From the NCBI RefSeq assembly GCF_000337695.1, contig NZ_AOIA01000153.1, positions 9,024 to 67,745 on the forward strand: a stretch of 58,722 bases of DNA. The letters are read 5' to 3'. Within the stretch, counting starts at the first letter, position 1; every line of letters starts with the position of its first letter. Shown one piece after another: positions 35,869 through 46,493 of this stretch. The position numbers and the translations under genes were made by a program. Under the pieces are notes generated by a model that worked only from the letters and a program-made list of their open reading frames with translations, was not told where the DNA came from and made no database searches. Source of the stretch: Natronococcus jeotgali DSM 18795 (GTDB lineage Archaea; Halobacteriota; Halobacteria; Halobacteriales; Natrialbaceae).

Positions 35869-37842
35869 TCAGTTCGATTCGACCTGCTGCTGGATGTCGT
35901 CGACGACCTCGGGGTTGCGAAGCGTCGACGTGTTACCGAGTTCGTTGCCGCTGGCGATGTCCTCGAGCAGGCGGCGCATGATCTTGCCCGAACGGGTCTT
36001 GGGGAGTTCGGGCGTGAACACGACCTCTTCGGGCTTTGCGATCGGGCCGATGGCGTCGACGACACCCTCGATGATCTCCTCGGAGAGGTCGTCGTCGCCC
36101 TCGTAGCCGTCCTCGGTGATGACGTAGGCGTAGACGGCCTCGCCTTTCACCTCGTGGTCGCCGCCGACGACGGCGGCCTCGGCGACGCCCTCGACGCCGA
36201 CGATGGCGCTCTCGATCTCCATCGTCCCCAGCCGGTGGCCGGAGACGTTGATCACGTCGTCGACCCGGCCGAGGACGGTGATGTAGTCGTCGTCGTCGAT
36301 CTTCGCGCCGTCCTCGGGGAAGTACACCCACTCGTCGGCGTCGGGGTCGGAGTACTCCTCCCAGTACTCCTCGATGAAGCGGTCGTCGTTCCGGTAGAGC
36401 GTGCGCAACATTCCGGGCCACGGCTTCTGGACGGTGAGGTAGCCGGCCTCGCCGGCGTCGACCTCCTCGCCCTGCGCGTCGACGATCCGCGCGTCGACGC
36501 CGGGCAGGCCGGGTCCGGCGGAGCCGGGTTTCATCTCGTTGACCCCCGGCAGCGTGGTGATCATGTGGCCGCCGGTTTCGGTCTGCCACCAGGTGTCGAC
36601 GATGGGACAGTCCTCGTTGCCGATGTGCTTGTAGTACCACTTCCAGGCGCGGGGGTTGATCGGTTCGCCGACGGTCCCGAGCAGCCGCAGCGAGGACAGA
36701 TCGTGTTTCTCGGGGTACTCCTTGCCCCACTTCATGAACGCCCGGATCGCGGTCGGCGCGGTGTAGAAGACGTCGACCTCGTTCTTCTCGACGATCTCCC
36801 AGAACCGGTCCTTGTCCGGATAGTCGGGGGTGCCCTCGTACATCACCGTCGTCGTGCCCAGCGCCAGCGGCCCGTAGACGATGTAGGAGTGGCCCGTAAT
36901 CCAGCCGATGTCGGCCGAACACCAGTAGGTGTCACCGGGCTCGAGGTCGAGCACCGCCTGGGAGGTCCAGGCCGTGTAGGCGAGGTAGCCCGCGGTCGTG
37001 TGCTTGACCCCCTTGGGCTGGCCCGTCGTCCCCGAGGTGTACATCAGGAACAGCATGTCCTCGGCGTCCCGCGTGACGGGCTGGACGGTCTCGCCGCGGT
37101 TGTCGGCGACCAGCTCCTCGTAGTCGTGCTGGCCGTCCTCGAGCGAGTGGTCGAGGTCGTCGCCGAGGCGGTCGACGACGACCGTCGTCGTCTCGTGGTC
37201 GACGTCCTCGAGGCCCTCGTTGGTCTTCGAGATGTGATCGAGCGCGTCGCCGCGGCGGTAGTAGCCGTCGGCGGTGAGCAGGTACTCGCTGTTAGCGGAG
37301 TTCATCCGGGTCGCGAGCGCGTCGGCGGAGAAGCCGGCGAACACCACCGAGTGGGGCGCGCCGATGCGGGCGCAGGCGAGCATCGCGATCGTCAGCTCCG
37401 GGATCATCGGCATGTACAGCGTGACGACGTCGTCCTCCTCGACGCCGAGGTCCTGGAGCGTCGCGGCGACGGCCTGGACCTCCTCGAGAAGCTCCTCGTA
37501 GGTGTACGAGCGGGTCTCGCCGAGTTCGCCCTCCCACTCGACGGCGGTTCGGTCGCCGTCGCCCGACTCGACGTGTCTGTCGACGCAGTTGTAGGAGGCG
37601 TTGAGCTCCCCGCCCGAGAACCACTCGTAGAACGGCGCCTCGCCCTCGTCGAGGACGGTGTCGTACTCCCGCTCCCAGGAGAGCAGATCGGCTGCCCCCT
37701 CCCAACACTCCGGCCAGTTCTCCTCGAACTCCTCGTAGATCCCCTCGTCCGTTACGTTCGCCTGCTCGACGAACGACTCGGGCGGCTCGAAGGTGTCCTG
37801 CTCCTCGAGCCGCGCCTCGAGACTAACGTCGTCCTGTGACAT
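35869..37842 (-). CDS. acs: Acetyl-CoA synthetase (AMP-forming), copy 1
   Basis: A 657-residue enzyme that activates acetate to acetyl-CoA through acetyl-AMP. The P-loop-like FLMYTSGTTGQPKG (about 272-285), the VDTWWQTETGGH core motif and the C-terminal PKTRSGKIMRRLL with Lys620 (acetylated in the family as an off switch) are all present. The start MSQDDVSLE at 37842 is chosen over the 23-residue upstream extension, which is Cys-rich and not family-like. It lies 67 bp upstream of the DUF4212 gene on the same strand, so uptake and activation may be co-expressed. Confidence 0.96.
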   Translation of the reverse strand: MSQDDVSLEARLEEQDTFEPPESFVEQANVTDEGIYEEFEENWPECWEGAADLLSWEREYDTVLDEGEAPFYEWFSGGELNASYNCVDRHVESGDGDRTAVEWEGELGETRSYTYEELLEEVQAVAATLQDLGVEEDDVVTLYMPMIPELTIAMLACARIGAPHSVVFAGFSADALATRMNSANSEYLLTADGYYRRGDALDHISKTNEGLEDVDHETTTVVVDRLGDDLDHSLEDGQHDYEELVADNRGETVQPVTRDAEDMLFLMYTSGTTGQPKGVKHTTAGYLAYTAWTSQAVLDLEPGDTYWCSADIGWITGHSYIVYGPLALGTTTVMYEGTPDYPDKDRFWEIVEKNEVDVFYTAPTAIRAFMKWGKEYPEKHDLSSLRLLGTVGEPINPRAWKWYYKHIGNEDCPIVDTWWQTETGGHMITTLPGVNEMKPGSAGPGLPGVDARIVDAQGEEVDAGEAGYLTVQKPWPGMLRTLYRNDDRFIEEYWEEYSDPDADEWVYFPEDGAKIDDDDYITVLGRVDDVINVSGHRLGTMEIESAIVGVEGVAEAAVVGGDHEVKGEAVYAYVITEDGYEGDDDLSEEIIEGVVDAIGPIAKPEEVVFTPELPKTRSGKIMRRLLEDIASGNELGNTSTLRNPEVVDDIQQQVESN

Positions 37843-37870
37843 GGTACAACCACTCAGTGAACAACAGCCA

Positions 37871-37963
37871 TAGTAAAGCCTGCCTCTAGTTGTACAAAAC
37901 GATCCCTCCAAACGCCGCGGAACGCGGTGGCGACAGTTCTATTTTCACCAAATATAGTGTGGA
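37871..37963 (-). promoter_or_regulatory. Candidate promoter region of acs copy 1
   Basis: Two minus-strand TATA-like boxes are seen: TTTACTA (37871-37877), about 32 nt from the ATG, and the stronger CACTATATTTGG (37952-37963), which would give a leader of about 90 nt. Alternative promoters or a regulated leader are possible. Confidence 0.35.
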
Positions 37964-38098
37964 AGTAGCGTCGATCGGCGGTTCGATCCGGACGTCCGCC
38001 GACGCGGCGGTCGCGACCGCGCGACGGGATCGGCGGGCTGCGAGGGGACGCTAAAGATCTAGGTTCTCGTCGTCGATCCGTTCGTCGATCGTCGACGG

Positions 38099-40330
38099 CT
38101 ACTCGTCGGCGGGATCGTCGAAGAAGGTCCGCAACAGCTCGCGTTGACCCTTGCGGAGGTGGCTGTGCAGCGTCGGCGAGGAGACGCCCATCGCGTCGGC
38201 GATCTCCTCGGCCGTGCTCTCGCGGGGCCAGTCGTAGTACCCGCCGGAGTAGGCCGCACGCAGGGCGGCCTCCTGGCGGTCGGTCAGTCGCTCCTCGAGC
38301 CCCTCCCGGAACTCCCGACCCGTCTGGACCGGGCGTTCGGTCTCGCGTTTGCCGGCCAGCTCCGAGTCGGGAAACGCCGACCGGAGTCCGGTGACGATCG
38401 TCCGGATGTCGGCGTCGGCCGCGCACTCGGCGACGATCGTTCCGGTTCCCTCCTCGAAGCGCGCCTCGCGGACGGTGACGCCGTACTCGGTCAGCGTCAG
38501 CGTCGGCGAGGACCCCTCGACGACGAACTCGAGGCGGCAGGCGTCCTCGTAGGTCTCGATGAGCCGACAGTCGTCGATCCCGGGAACCGCCTCCGCGCGC
38601 TCGAAGACGTCGGCCGGCGACGCTCCCTCGAGGCGGACGTAGTACAGCTGCGTCGAATCCGAGAGCGGTACCAGCGAGTCGAGTTCGACGCGACAGTCGA
38701 ACCGTCGACTCGTCTCGACGAAAAAGGAGTCCTCGTCCCGGCAGACGAACTCGAGTTCGACCACGCGATCCGACAGCAGAAGGTTGCGCCGGCGGATCGC
38801 GGCGACGGCGTATCCGACCTGTCGGCCGATCGTCTCGAGCCAGGCTCGCTCCGTCTCGTCGAACGCCGCCGCGCGCTCGGTCGCGACCGTCAACCGCCCG
38901 TAGACGGTGTCGCCGTACCACACCGGGACGGCCGCGACGCGACCCGCGAAGGAGCCGTCCGCAACTGTCGCTTCGATCCCCGTCGCGACCGCGACCGCCC
39001 CGGTTCCGGTCGCCTCGGCGATCCCGTCTCCCGGGTCGTCGCTCTCCGAAACGCCCGTTCCGTTCGGACGCCGGTCCCGAGCCGAGGACCGCGGTTCGCC
39101 CCACTCGTCGGGGACGAGTCGGTCGACCTCGTCGGCTTCGAGCCCGCCGGCCGTCCGCCACTCGCCGCGGCGGTCCGAGTGGGTCGTCCGGTCGATCCAG
39201 GCGGCGTCGTAGGTTCGGCCGTCGGCGAGGACGGTACAGGTCGCAGTCTCGACTTCCTCGTGGCTCGTCGCCTCGAGCAGCGCGTCCGTCAGCGCTCGGT
39301 GGCGGGCGGCGACGTCGGACGTCCGTTCGAGGTCCTCGCGATCCGATCGAACCGCCTCGAGGCGCTCGTGGTGCTGCGAGACGTCACAGACCAGCAGGGC
39401 GAACCCCCGGGAGCGGTGTCGGTCGTCGCGCAGCGGCGTGACGACCGCGACCGCGCGAAACCGACTCCCGTCCTCGCGAACGAACCAGTCGTCGCCCTCG
39501 TAGTTTGATTCCTCGAGGGCGCGGGTAAGCGCCCGGCCGGGCAGACCCCGCTCGACCGCCTCGTCGGCGTACAGCGCCGAGACGTGGGTGCCGACGATAT
39601 CGCCGGCGGAGTAACCGAACGTCGACTCGGCGCTGCGGTTCCACCGATCGACGTAGCCGTCGGACTCGAGCCTGACCAGCGCGCAGCGGTCGCTCGCGGT
39701 CAGCAGCGACCGCACGACGCTCCCGTCGCTCACCGTCCGTTCGCCGCCCGAGTCGGGGTTCGGGTTCGCCTCGACGGCGGCGAACTCCTCGACGATCTCG
39801 TCGTCGGTCGGACTCGAGAGGTAGGGTTCGAGGGCCTCGAAGCTGCTCCAGCCGCCGACCCGCTTGACGACCAGCGGGTTGATTCCGCGGTCGATCAGCG
39901 CGGTCTCGAGGAAGTACCGCCGGAGGTCCTCCGTCGAGACCGACGCGAGGGTCGGCTCGTCGAACCGCTCGCCGGCGCGTTCGGCGACCTCGGCGACGAG
40001 CATCTGGAGCCGTCGGGCCGAGACCGAAAAGACGGGCTCGTCGCTCGAGATCCCGTTGCTCCGGACGTACCGCCGCAGCTCCCGCTCGAGGGACGTCGGG
40101 AGATACGCGACCCGCGAGCCGGAAAGTCGGAGCAGGTAGCGGGGCGGGTCGGTCCGCACCCGGTCGATCGCCCCCGGAGTCACGTCCGCGAGTTCGGCCG
40201 GGCGGAGCCCGACCTCGCCACAACAGCGGACGACGAGCGCCTCCCGGTAGGTTTCGGCGGCGTCGAGAAGCGACTCGTACCCCTCGCGTGAGAGCGCGGC
40301 GGACTCGGGTTCGGGCTCCTCGAGACTCAC
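38099..40330 (-). CDS. Bat-type regulator with integrase-like N-terminus, PAS, GAF and HTH_10 domains
   Basis: A 743-residue regulator. Residues about 10-185 match the catalytic domain of tyrosine recombinases: Arg43 in EVGLRPAEL, Arg137 in TEDLRRYF, Trp161 in GGWSSF and Tyr170 in ALEPYL; the usual first His is Glu134. Then come a PAS domain (about 205-325, WNRSAESTFGYSAGDIVG), a GAF domain (about 345-520), a bacterio-opsin-activator domain (about 530-680) and HTH_10 (about 685-735, GYYDWPRESTAEEIADAMG). The GTG start at 40330 (MSLEEPEPES) is preferred to the GTG at 40372, because an AT-rich TTATTTT lies about 27-30 nt before it. It sits between two acs genes and may control them. Confidence 0.88.
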   Translation of the reverse strand: MSLEEPEPESAALSREGYESLLDAAETYREALVVRCCGEVGLRPAELADVTPGAIDRVRTDPPRYLLRLSGSRVAYLPTSLERELRRYVRSNGISSDEPVFSVSARRLQMLVAEVAERAGERFDEPTLASVSTEDLRRYFLETALIDRGINPLVVKRVGGWSSFEALEPYLSSPTDDEIVEEFAAVEANPNPDSGGERTVSDGSVVRSLLTASDRCALVRLESDGYVDRWNRSAESTFGYSAGDIVGTHVSALYADEAVERGLPGRALTRALEESNYEGDDWFVREDGSRFRAVAVVTPLRDDRHRSRGFALLVCDVSQHHERLEAVRSDREDLERTSDVAARHRALTDALLEATSHEEVETATCTVLADGRTYDAAWIDRTTHSDRRGEWRTAGGLEADEVDRLVPDEWGEPRSSARDRRPNGTGVSESDDPGDGIAEATGTGAVAVATGIEATVADGSFAGRVAAVPVWYGDTVYGRLTVATERAAAFDETERAWLETIGRQVGYAVAAIRRRNLLLSDRVVELEFVCRDEDSFFVETSRRFDCRVELDSLVPLSDSTQLYYVRLEGASPADVFERAEAVPGIDDCRLIETYEDACRLEFVVEGSSPTLTLTEYGVTVREARFEEGTGTIVAECAADADIRTIVTGLRSAFPDSELAGKRETERPVQTGREFREGLEERLTDRQEAALRAAYSGGYYDWPRESTAEEIADAMGVSSPTLHSHLRKGQRELLRTFFDDPADE

Positions 40331-40456
40331 GTTTCGAGTATTTTGAACGCGCGAAAATAACTGTATCGGCACCGGTCGAGTAAGCGACTGATACTCCGCT
40401 TTCCCCTCGAGCTGTGGCCAGGTCTGGCGTTCGCGATCGTCGCGTACGCGAACCGT

Positions 40457-42430
<1,974 letters not shown>

Positions 42431-42493
42431 GTCTTAGTTGACCCGAGGTTGCTCAGTCGAATAAACGTTCCTCCGGCCGCCCCGTCGGGAGCG

Positions 42494-42982
42494 CTACGAC
42501 CGGACGGAGTCGACGTCCTCGATGTCGCCGGCCTCGGACTCGGAGTGACGAACGACGTAGACGTCGTAGCGGTGGTCGTTCGCGACGGGGCTGCCGACGC
42601 TCGACTGCGGCGAGATCACCGATCCCGCGTTCTCCGAGCCGATGAAGACGACGCTGGCGCCGAGCTCGCCGGCGATCCGTTTGATCTCGCGGACGACGTT
42701 CGTCGTCGCGGTCGCGGTCGGCTCGTCGGAGTTGACGCGCTCGACCCGGAACGTCGCCTCCGGCGCGACGTCCTCGACCCGGCGTTGCATCCCCGAAGCG
42801 ATCGCCTCGGCGTCGAACGGCTCCCCCTTGCCGATCCAGCCCCGATCGCGGGCGTACCCCTCGTCGTCGGGGATCACGGTCAGGGCGACGACCTCCTCCT
42901 CGAGGAGGTCGCCGAACGTCGAGGCGCGCTCGAGGGCCTTGCGGGCGAGCACCGAACCGTCGAACGGAACGAGAAGCGACAT
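42494..42982 (-). CDS. Universal stress protein-like, divergent ATP loop
   Basis: A 162-residue Usp-fold protein starting MSLLVPFDGSVLARKALERA. The family core is visible (VVALTVIP, then GASVVFIGSENAG), but the loop does not show the usual G-x2-G-x9-G-S, reading GSENAGSVISPQSSVGSPV, so ATP binding is doubtful. It lies upstream of acs copy 2 on the same strand, 63 bp away. The start at 42982 is chosen because the upstream extension (MLQTEHLL) is not family-like. Confidence 0.85.
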   Translation of the reverse strand: MSLLVPFDGSVLARKALERASTFGDLLEEEVVALTVIPDDEGYARDRGWIGKGEPFDAEAIASGMQRRVEDVAPEATFRVERVNSDEPTATATTNVVREIKRIAGELGASVVFIGSENAGSVISPQSSVGSPVANDHRYDVYVVRHSESEAGDIEDVDSVRS

Positions 42983-43112
42983 TACGGCTACCCACACTGA
43001 GGGCGGAAGTAAATGTTCGGTCTGGAGCAATCGGTCCGAGGCGGAACGACGACGCCCGCCCGGATCGACGGGCGAGCCGAAATCGGGGAGCGGCTCCGAC
43101 TCCGGTCGCCTG

Positions 43113-43574
43113 TCACTCCGCGGTCTTGATGAGGAACTTCATGTCGCCCTGGAAGACGACCGTACCGTCCTGATTGGTCATCTCGGTGTCCAGTACGACC
43201 AGCCCGGCGTCGTCGCGGCTTCCGGCGTCTTTGGTCTCGGTGACTTCGATATCGAGCGAGAGCGTGTCGCCGATGTAGACCGGGTTCGGCAGATCCATGT
43301 AGTTCATCCCGAGGAACGCGAACGCGGTCCGCTCGACGATTCCGGTTCGGTAGACGAACCCCGTCGCCTGGACGAACGTCATCGGACCGTGGGCGATCCG
43401 TTCGCCGAACGCGCTGTCCTCGGCGTACTCCGCGTTGGTGTGCAGTTCCGTCCAGTCCCCGGCCAACGCGGAGTGCATGACGAAATCGGCCTCGGTTACC
43501 GTCCGCCCGACGCTCTCGAAGGTCTGTCCCTCCTCGAAGTCCTCGAAGTAGTGGGGCTCGTAGCTGTAGGCCAT
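43113..43574 (-). CDS. MaoC-family hotdog dehydratase
   Basis: A 153-residue single-hotdog protein. The hydratase site is present: Asp40 and His45 in LAGDWTELHTN, followed by FGERIAHGPM. Such proteins hydrate enoyl-CoA thioesters. Its place beside the paa genes suggests a role in the acyl-CoA steps of phenylacetate or related breakdown. This is an inference. Confidence 0.9.
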   Translation of the reverse strand: MAYSYEPHYFEDFEEGQTFESVGRTVTEADFVMHSALAGDWTELHTNAEYAEDSAFGERIAHGPMTFVQATGFVYRTGIVERTAFAFLGMNYMDLPNPVYIGDTLSLDIEVTETKDAGSRDDAGLVVLDTEMTNQDGTVVFQGDMKFLIKTAE

Positions 43575-43595
43575 GCGACACTCATTAAAACCTCA

Positions 43596-43603
43596 GTATA
43601 AAT
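43596..43603 (-). promoter_or_regulatory. TATA element of the MaoC gene
   Basis: The minus-strand TTTATACT is centred about 26 nt before the ATG at 43574, supporting a leaderless start at MAYSYEPH. Confidence 0.55.
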
Positions 43604-43640
43604 AATTTACTTCGAGAATCGCCCGCCGAGATCGGGACGG

Positions 43641-44279
43641 CTAGCCGAACATCCCGTCGAACAGCGTCGCCTCCGCCCGCCGGAGCCGCTCGAGAAACGC
43701 CGACTTGCTGATCCCCAGCTCCGCCGCGACGTCCTCGGAGCTGGCCTCGCGCGGGATCTCGAAGTAGCCCGCCTCGAGGGCGGCCCGGAGACACGCCTCC
43801 TGCGCCGGCGTCAGCTCCCACCGGCGGGCCGGAGACTCGGCCGTCTCGGCCTCGAGGGGGTAGACGCGCTCGAGGGTGACGCCGACGGTCTCCCCGGCCG
43901 CCTCCATCACCCCCTTGAGAACGTCGCGGCCGACGACGGCCCCGCCGATCCGCGCCGCGCCGTCGCGGTAGCGCAGCGTCTCGACGATGAGCCCGCCGTC
44001 GATCAGTCGGCGGACGACGCAGGGGTGTTTCGACAGACAGCGGTACCGAGAGCGGCCGTCCGTCCGCGAGACGTAGAGGTAGGAGATCCGCTCGTCGTCC
44101 TCGAGGACCCGCGCGAGCCGATCCGACGTCGACGCCTCGAACTGGAGGAGGTCGTGCCCGTCGCTGCGTCGCTGCGGGGGACGCGCGTCGATCTCGGCGT
44201 CCGTCGCCGCGGTCGCCTCCGCGAGCGGACAGTCGTCGTGTCGGACCCCGAACTCCACCGCGAGACAGTCCTCGATCAC
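43641..44279 (-). CDS. HTH_10 (Bat-type) regulator divergent from the paa operon
   Basis: A 212-residue regulator with a GTG start. The C-terminus is HTH_10: LTPAQEACLRAALEAGYFEIPREASSEDVAAELGISKSAFLERLRRAE in sense (about 155-203). The N-terminal 150 residues are a sensor-like domain of the kind found in this family, with Cys5, Cys17 and Cys80 and 86 (CLSKHPC). It is divergent from paaA with about 95 bp between, which makes it the likely regulator of phenylacetate genes. Confidence 0.87.
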   Translation of the reverse strand: MIEDCLAVEFGVRHDDCPLAEATAATDAEIDARPPQRRSDGHDLLQFEASTSDRLARVLEDDERISYLYVSRTDGRSRYRCLSKHPCVVRRLIDGGLIVETLRYRDGAARIGGAVVGRDVLKGVMEAAGETVGVTLERVYPLEAETAESPARRWELTPAQEACLRAALEAGYFEIPREASSEDVAAELGISKSAFLERLRRAEATLFDGMFG

Positions 44280-44283
44280 GGCG

Positions 44284-44367
44284 AACCGGTTCGGTTCTTC
44301 CCGCCGTTCGGACTTAAAGCCACGTCATGTGGCGGTCAAGTGCTAAGGGCGAGTCTGTCCCGATTTA
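44284..44367. promoter_or_regulatory. Divergent control region between HTH_10 gene and paaA
   Basis: The 95-bp interval holds the palindromes GAACCGGTTC (44283-44292) and CCACGTCATGTGG (44320-44332), the TATA-like CTTAAAG (44313-44319), and TTTATAAT (44364-44371) only 4 nt before the paaA ATG at 44375. Read on the minus strand, TTTAAG and ATTATAAA could serve the regulator. These palindromes are candidate operators. Confidence 0.4.
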
Positions 44368-44374
44368 TAATGAC

Positions 44375-45316
44375 ATGGACCTGGACGCAATCGAGGAGCG
44401 CGCGGGGCCCAGGGCCTTCAGCCCCGCCGACGAGCTACCGCGGGAGTACCGGGAGGCCGCGACCCGGATGATCGAGTTTCACGCCAACAGCGAGATCATG
44501 GGGGCGTACCTCGAGCGACCGTTCATCCGGCAGGCGCCGAGCATCGACCGGAAGCTGGCCTTCTCCGCGAAGACGCAAGACGAGATCGGCCACGCTCAGT
44601 TGCTGTACCGCGCCGCGGAGACGCTCGGGGTCAAAAGCCGCGAGGAGATGCTCGACGACCTCGCGAACGGCGACGGGAAGTTCCTGAACTGCTTTCACTA
44701 CCCCCTCGAGAGCTGGGTCGAGGTGCCGATGATCTCGTTTTTCGTCGACGGGGCAGCGATGCGCCGGCAGGCGACGCTGCGGCGAACCAGCTGGGAGCCC
44801 TACGCCCACGCGATGGACAAGGTCTGCTTCGAGGAGGGCTTTCACGTCAAACACGGCGAGGACATTCTCACGGAGCTGATGACGGGCTCGCGCAAGGAGC
44901 GGCGACTGACCCAGGCGGCCTTCGAGGAGTGGTGGCCCCGCATCATCCAGTTCTTCGGGCCGACCGACGACGACAGCACCCACCACGACTTCGCGGCCGC
45001 AGTGGGGCTCAAACAGCAGTCTAACGACGAACTCCGCGACGCCTTCCTCGACCAGTACATCCCCAAAGCTCGCAAGCACGGCCTCGAGATCCCCGACGAG
45101 CCGCGCATTCGCGAGCGCGACGACGGCACCTACGCGGTCGAGGAGGACGACCTGGACTGGGACGAGTTCTTCACGATCGCGAAAAACGAGTACGAGCCCG
45201 GAGTCGGTCAGATCGACGAGCGCAAGCGCGCCCGGGAGGCCGTCGGCTGGGTTCGCGACGCGCTCGAGGACGACGCGGTAGCCGCCGACGGAACGGCGCC
45301 GCAGGCGGCCGACTGA
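44375..45316 (+). CDS. paaA: 1,2-phenylacetyl-CoA epoxidase subunit PaaA
   Basis: A 313-residue catalytic subunit of the ring 1,2-epoxidase, a bacterial-type multicomponent monooxygenase. Di-iron ligands are visible: Glu40 (HANSEIMG), Glu70 and His73 (KTQDEIGHAQ), and the second cluster CFEEGFHVKHGED (about 151-163, His157). It has RPFIRQAPSIDRKLAFSAK as in the family. The start MDLDAIEERAG is the usual one; a 16-residue upstream extension from 44327 is not family-like. It is the first gene of paaABCD. Confidence 0.95.
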   Translation: MDLDAIEERAGPRAFSPADELPREYREAATRMIEFHANSEIMGAYLERPFIRQAPSIDRKLAFSAKTQDEIGHAQLLYRAAETLGVKSREEMLDDLANGDGKFLNCFHYPLESWVEVPMISFFVDGAAMRRQATLRRTSWEPYAHAMDKVCFEEGFHVKHGEDILTELMTGSRKERRLTQAAFEEWWPRIIQFFGPTDDDSTHHDFAAAVGLKQQSNDELRDAFLDQYIPKARKHGLEIPDEPRIRERDDGTYAVEEDDLDWDEFFTIAKNEYEPGVGQIDERKRAREAVGWVRDALEDDAVAADGTAPQAAD

Positions 45317-45318
45317 CC

Positions 45319-45639
45319 ATGATCTGGGAAGTGTTCCGCCAGGAGAAGGCGGGAGGGTACCACGCCCACTGCGGAAACGTCCACGCGCCCGACCGCGAGA
45401 TGGCCAGGCAGTTCGCCGCGATTCAACACGGCCGACGCAAGCCGACGAACAGCCTCTGGGTCGTCCCGCGGGAAGAGATCGGCGAGATCGGCGCCGACGA
45501 GGTCGCCTTCGGCGGGACGACCGACAAGATCTACCGGTGGGCGACGGCGTACAATACGACCGCCGGGGACGCGAGCGAGGTCGTCGAGTCCGAGGACGAA
45601 CAGGCGACCGCCGAGCGACGGAGGGGTGACGACCGATGA
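45319..45639 (+). CDS. paaB: 1,2-phenylacetyl-CoA epoxidase subunit PaaB
   Basis: A 106-residue small subunit that joins epoxidase heterodimers. WEVFRQEKAGGYHAHCGNVHAPD and NSLWVVPREEI are typical of PaaB. Extra acidic residues follow the conserved part (SEVVESEDEQ). It starts two bases after paaA and overlaps paaC by four bases. Confidence 0.93.
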   Translation: MIWEVFRQEKAGGYHAHCGNVHAPDREMARQFAAIQHGRRKPTNSLWVVPREEIGEIGADEVAFGGTTDKIYRWATAYNTTAGDASEVVESEDEQATAERRRGDDR

Positions 45640-46493
45640 GCTTCGAGGATCCGGACGACCTCGAGGAACGCGAGCGAGAGGCCCTCGAGACTCTGCTGAA
45701 GCGCCTGGGCGACGACGAGTTCGTGCTGGCCGAACGCTACACCGAGTGGCAGGTCCGCGCACCGACCCTCGAGTCCGACCTCGCGCTGGCGAACGTCGCC
45801 CAGGACGAACTCGGCCACGCGCGTCTCTGGTACGACGTGCTCGGCGACCTCGACTTCGAGGAGCGTGACCTCGTCTACGAGCGCGACCCCGGCGACTTCC
45901 GGCACAGCACGCTCGTCGAACTGCCCTTCCCCGAGGGCGATTGGGCCGACGCCGTCCTCCGGTCGTACCTCTACGATTCAGCCGAGGAGCTCCGGTTCGA
46001 TGCGCTCGTGGACTCGTCCCACCCCAAGATCGCCGACCGCGTCGAGAAGATTCGCCAAGAGGAGACCTACCACCTCGAGCACGCCCGGAACTGGCTCGAA
46101 CGGCTCGCTGCGGGCGAGGACGGACGCCAGCGGCTGCAGGACGCCCTCGATCGGCTGTTCCCGCACGCGCTGACGCTGTTCGAACCGGCCGACGAGGAGA
46201 CCGAAGCCGCGGTCGTCGACCTCGGACTCCGGGACGCGACCCTCGAGGAACTCGGCGAGGCGTGGCTCTCGACGGTGGTGCCGTCCCTCGAGTCGCTCGA
46301 CCTCGAGGTGCCCGTCGAGACGCGAACCGACGAGGAGGACGCGCTCGTCGTCACCGCGGCGACGCTCCCCGAGGAGCGTGGCCGAGACGGCACCCACACC
46401 GACGCGTGGGTCGACCTCCACGACGAACTCACCCACACCTACCGCGAACTCGAGCGCGAGGCGCCGACGAAACTGATGGGGGATCGGGAATGA
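45636..46493 (+). CDS. paaC: 1,2-phenylacetyl-CoA epoxidase subunit PaaC
   Basis: A 285-residue ferritin-like structural partner of PaaA. LANVAQDELGHARLWYDVL (about 49-67) and RQEETYHLEHARNWL (about 140-154) mark the two helix pairs, but the iron ligands are partly lost as expected for PaaC. Length is normal apart from an acidic loop near the C-terminus. ATGA overlaps on both sides show tight coupling. Confidence 0.94.
   Translation: MSFEDPDDLEEREREALETLLKRLGDDEFVLAERYTEWQVRAPTLESDLALANVAQDELGHARLWYDVLGDLDFEERDLVYERDPGDFRHSTLVELPFPEGDWADAVLRSYLYDSAEELRFDALVDSSHPKIADRVEKIRQEETYHLEHARNWLERLAAGEDGRQRLQDALDRLFPHALTLFEPADEETEAAVVDLGLRDATLEELGEAWLSTVVPSLESLDLEVPVETRTDEEDALVVTAATLPEERGRDGTHTDAWVDLHDELTHTYRELEREAPTKLMGDRE

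Noticed and set aside
35758-37839. Plus-strand open frame of 693 codons opposite acs copy 1
   Set aside because: The Acs motifs on the minus strand are complete; this frame is the antisense shadow.
38099-40330. Integrase-like N-terminus taken as a sign of a mobile element
   Set aside because: The domain is fused in frame with PAS, GAF and HTH_10 domains, lacks the first catalytic His, and has no attachment sites or element genes around it.
44327-44374. Longer PaaA from an upstream ATG
   Set aside because: The extra 16 residues (MWRSSAKGESVPIYND) do not look like a PaaA N-terminus, and a TATA-like box falls inside this stretch.
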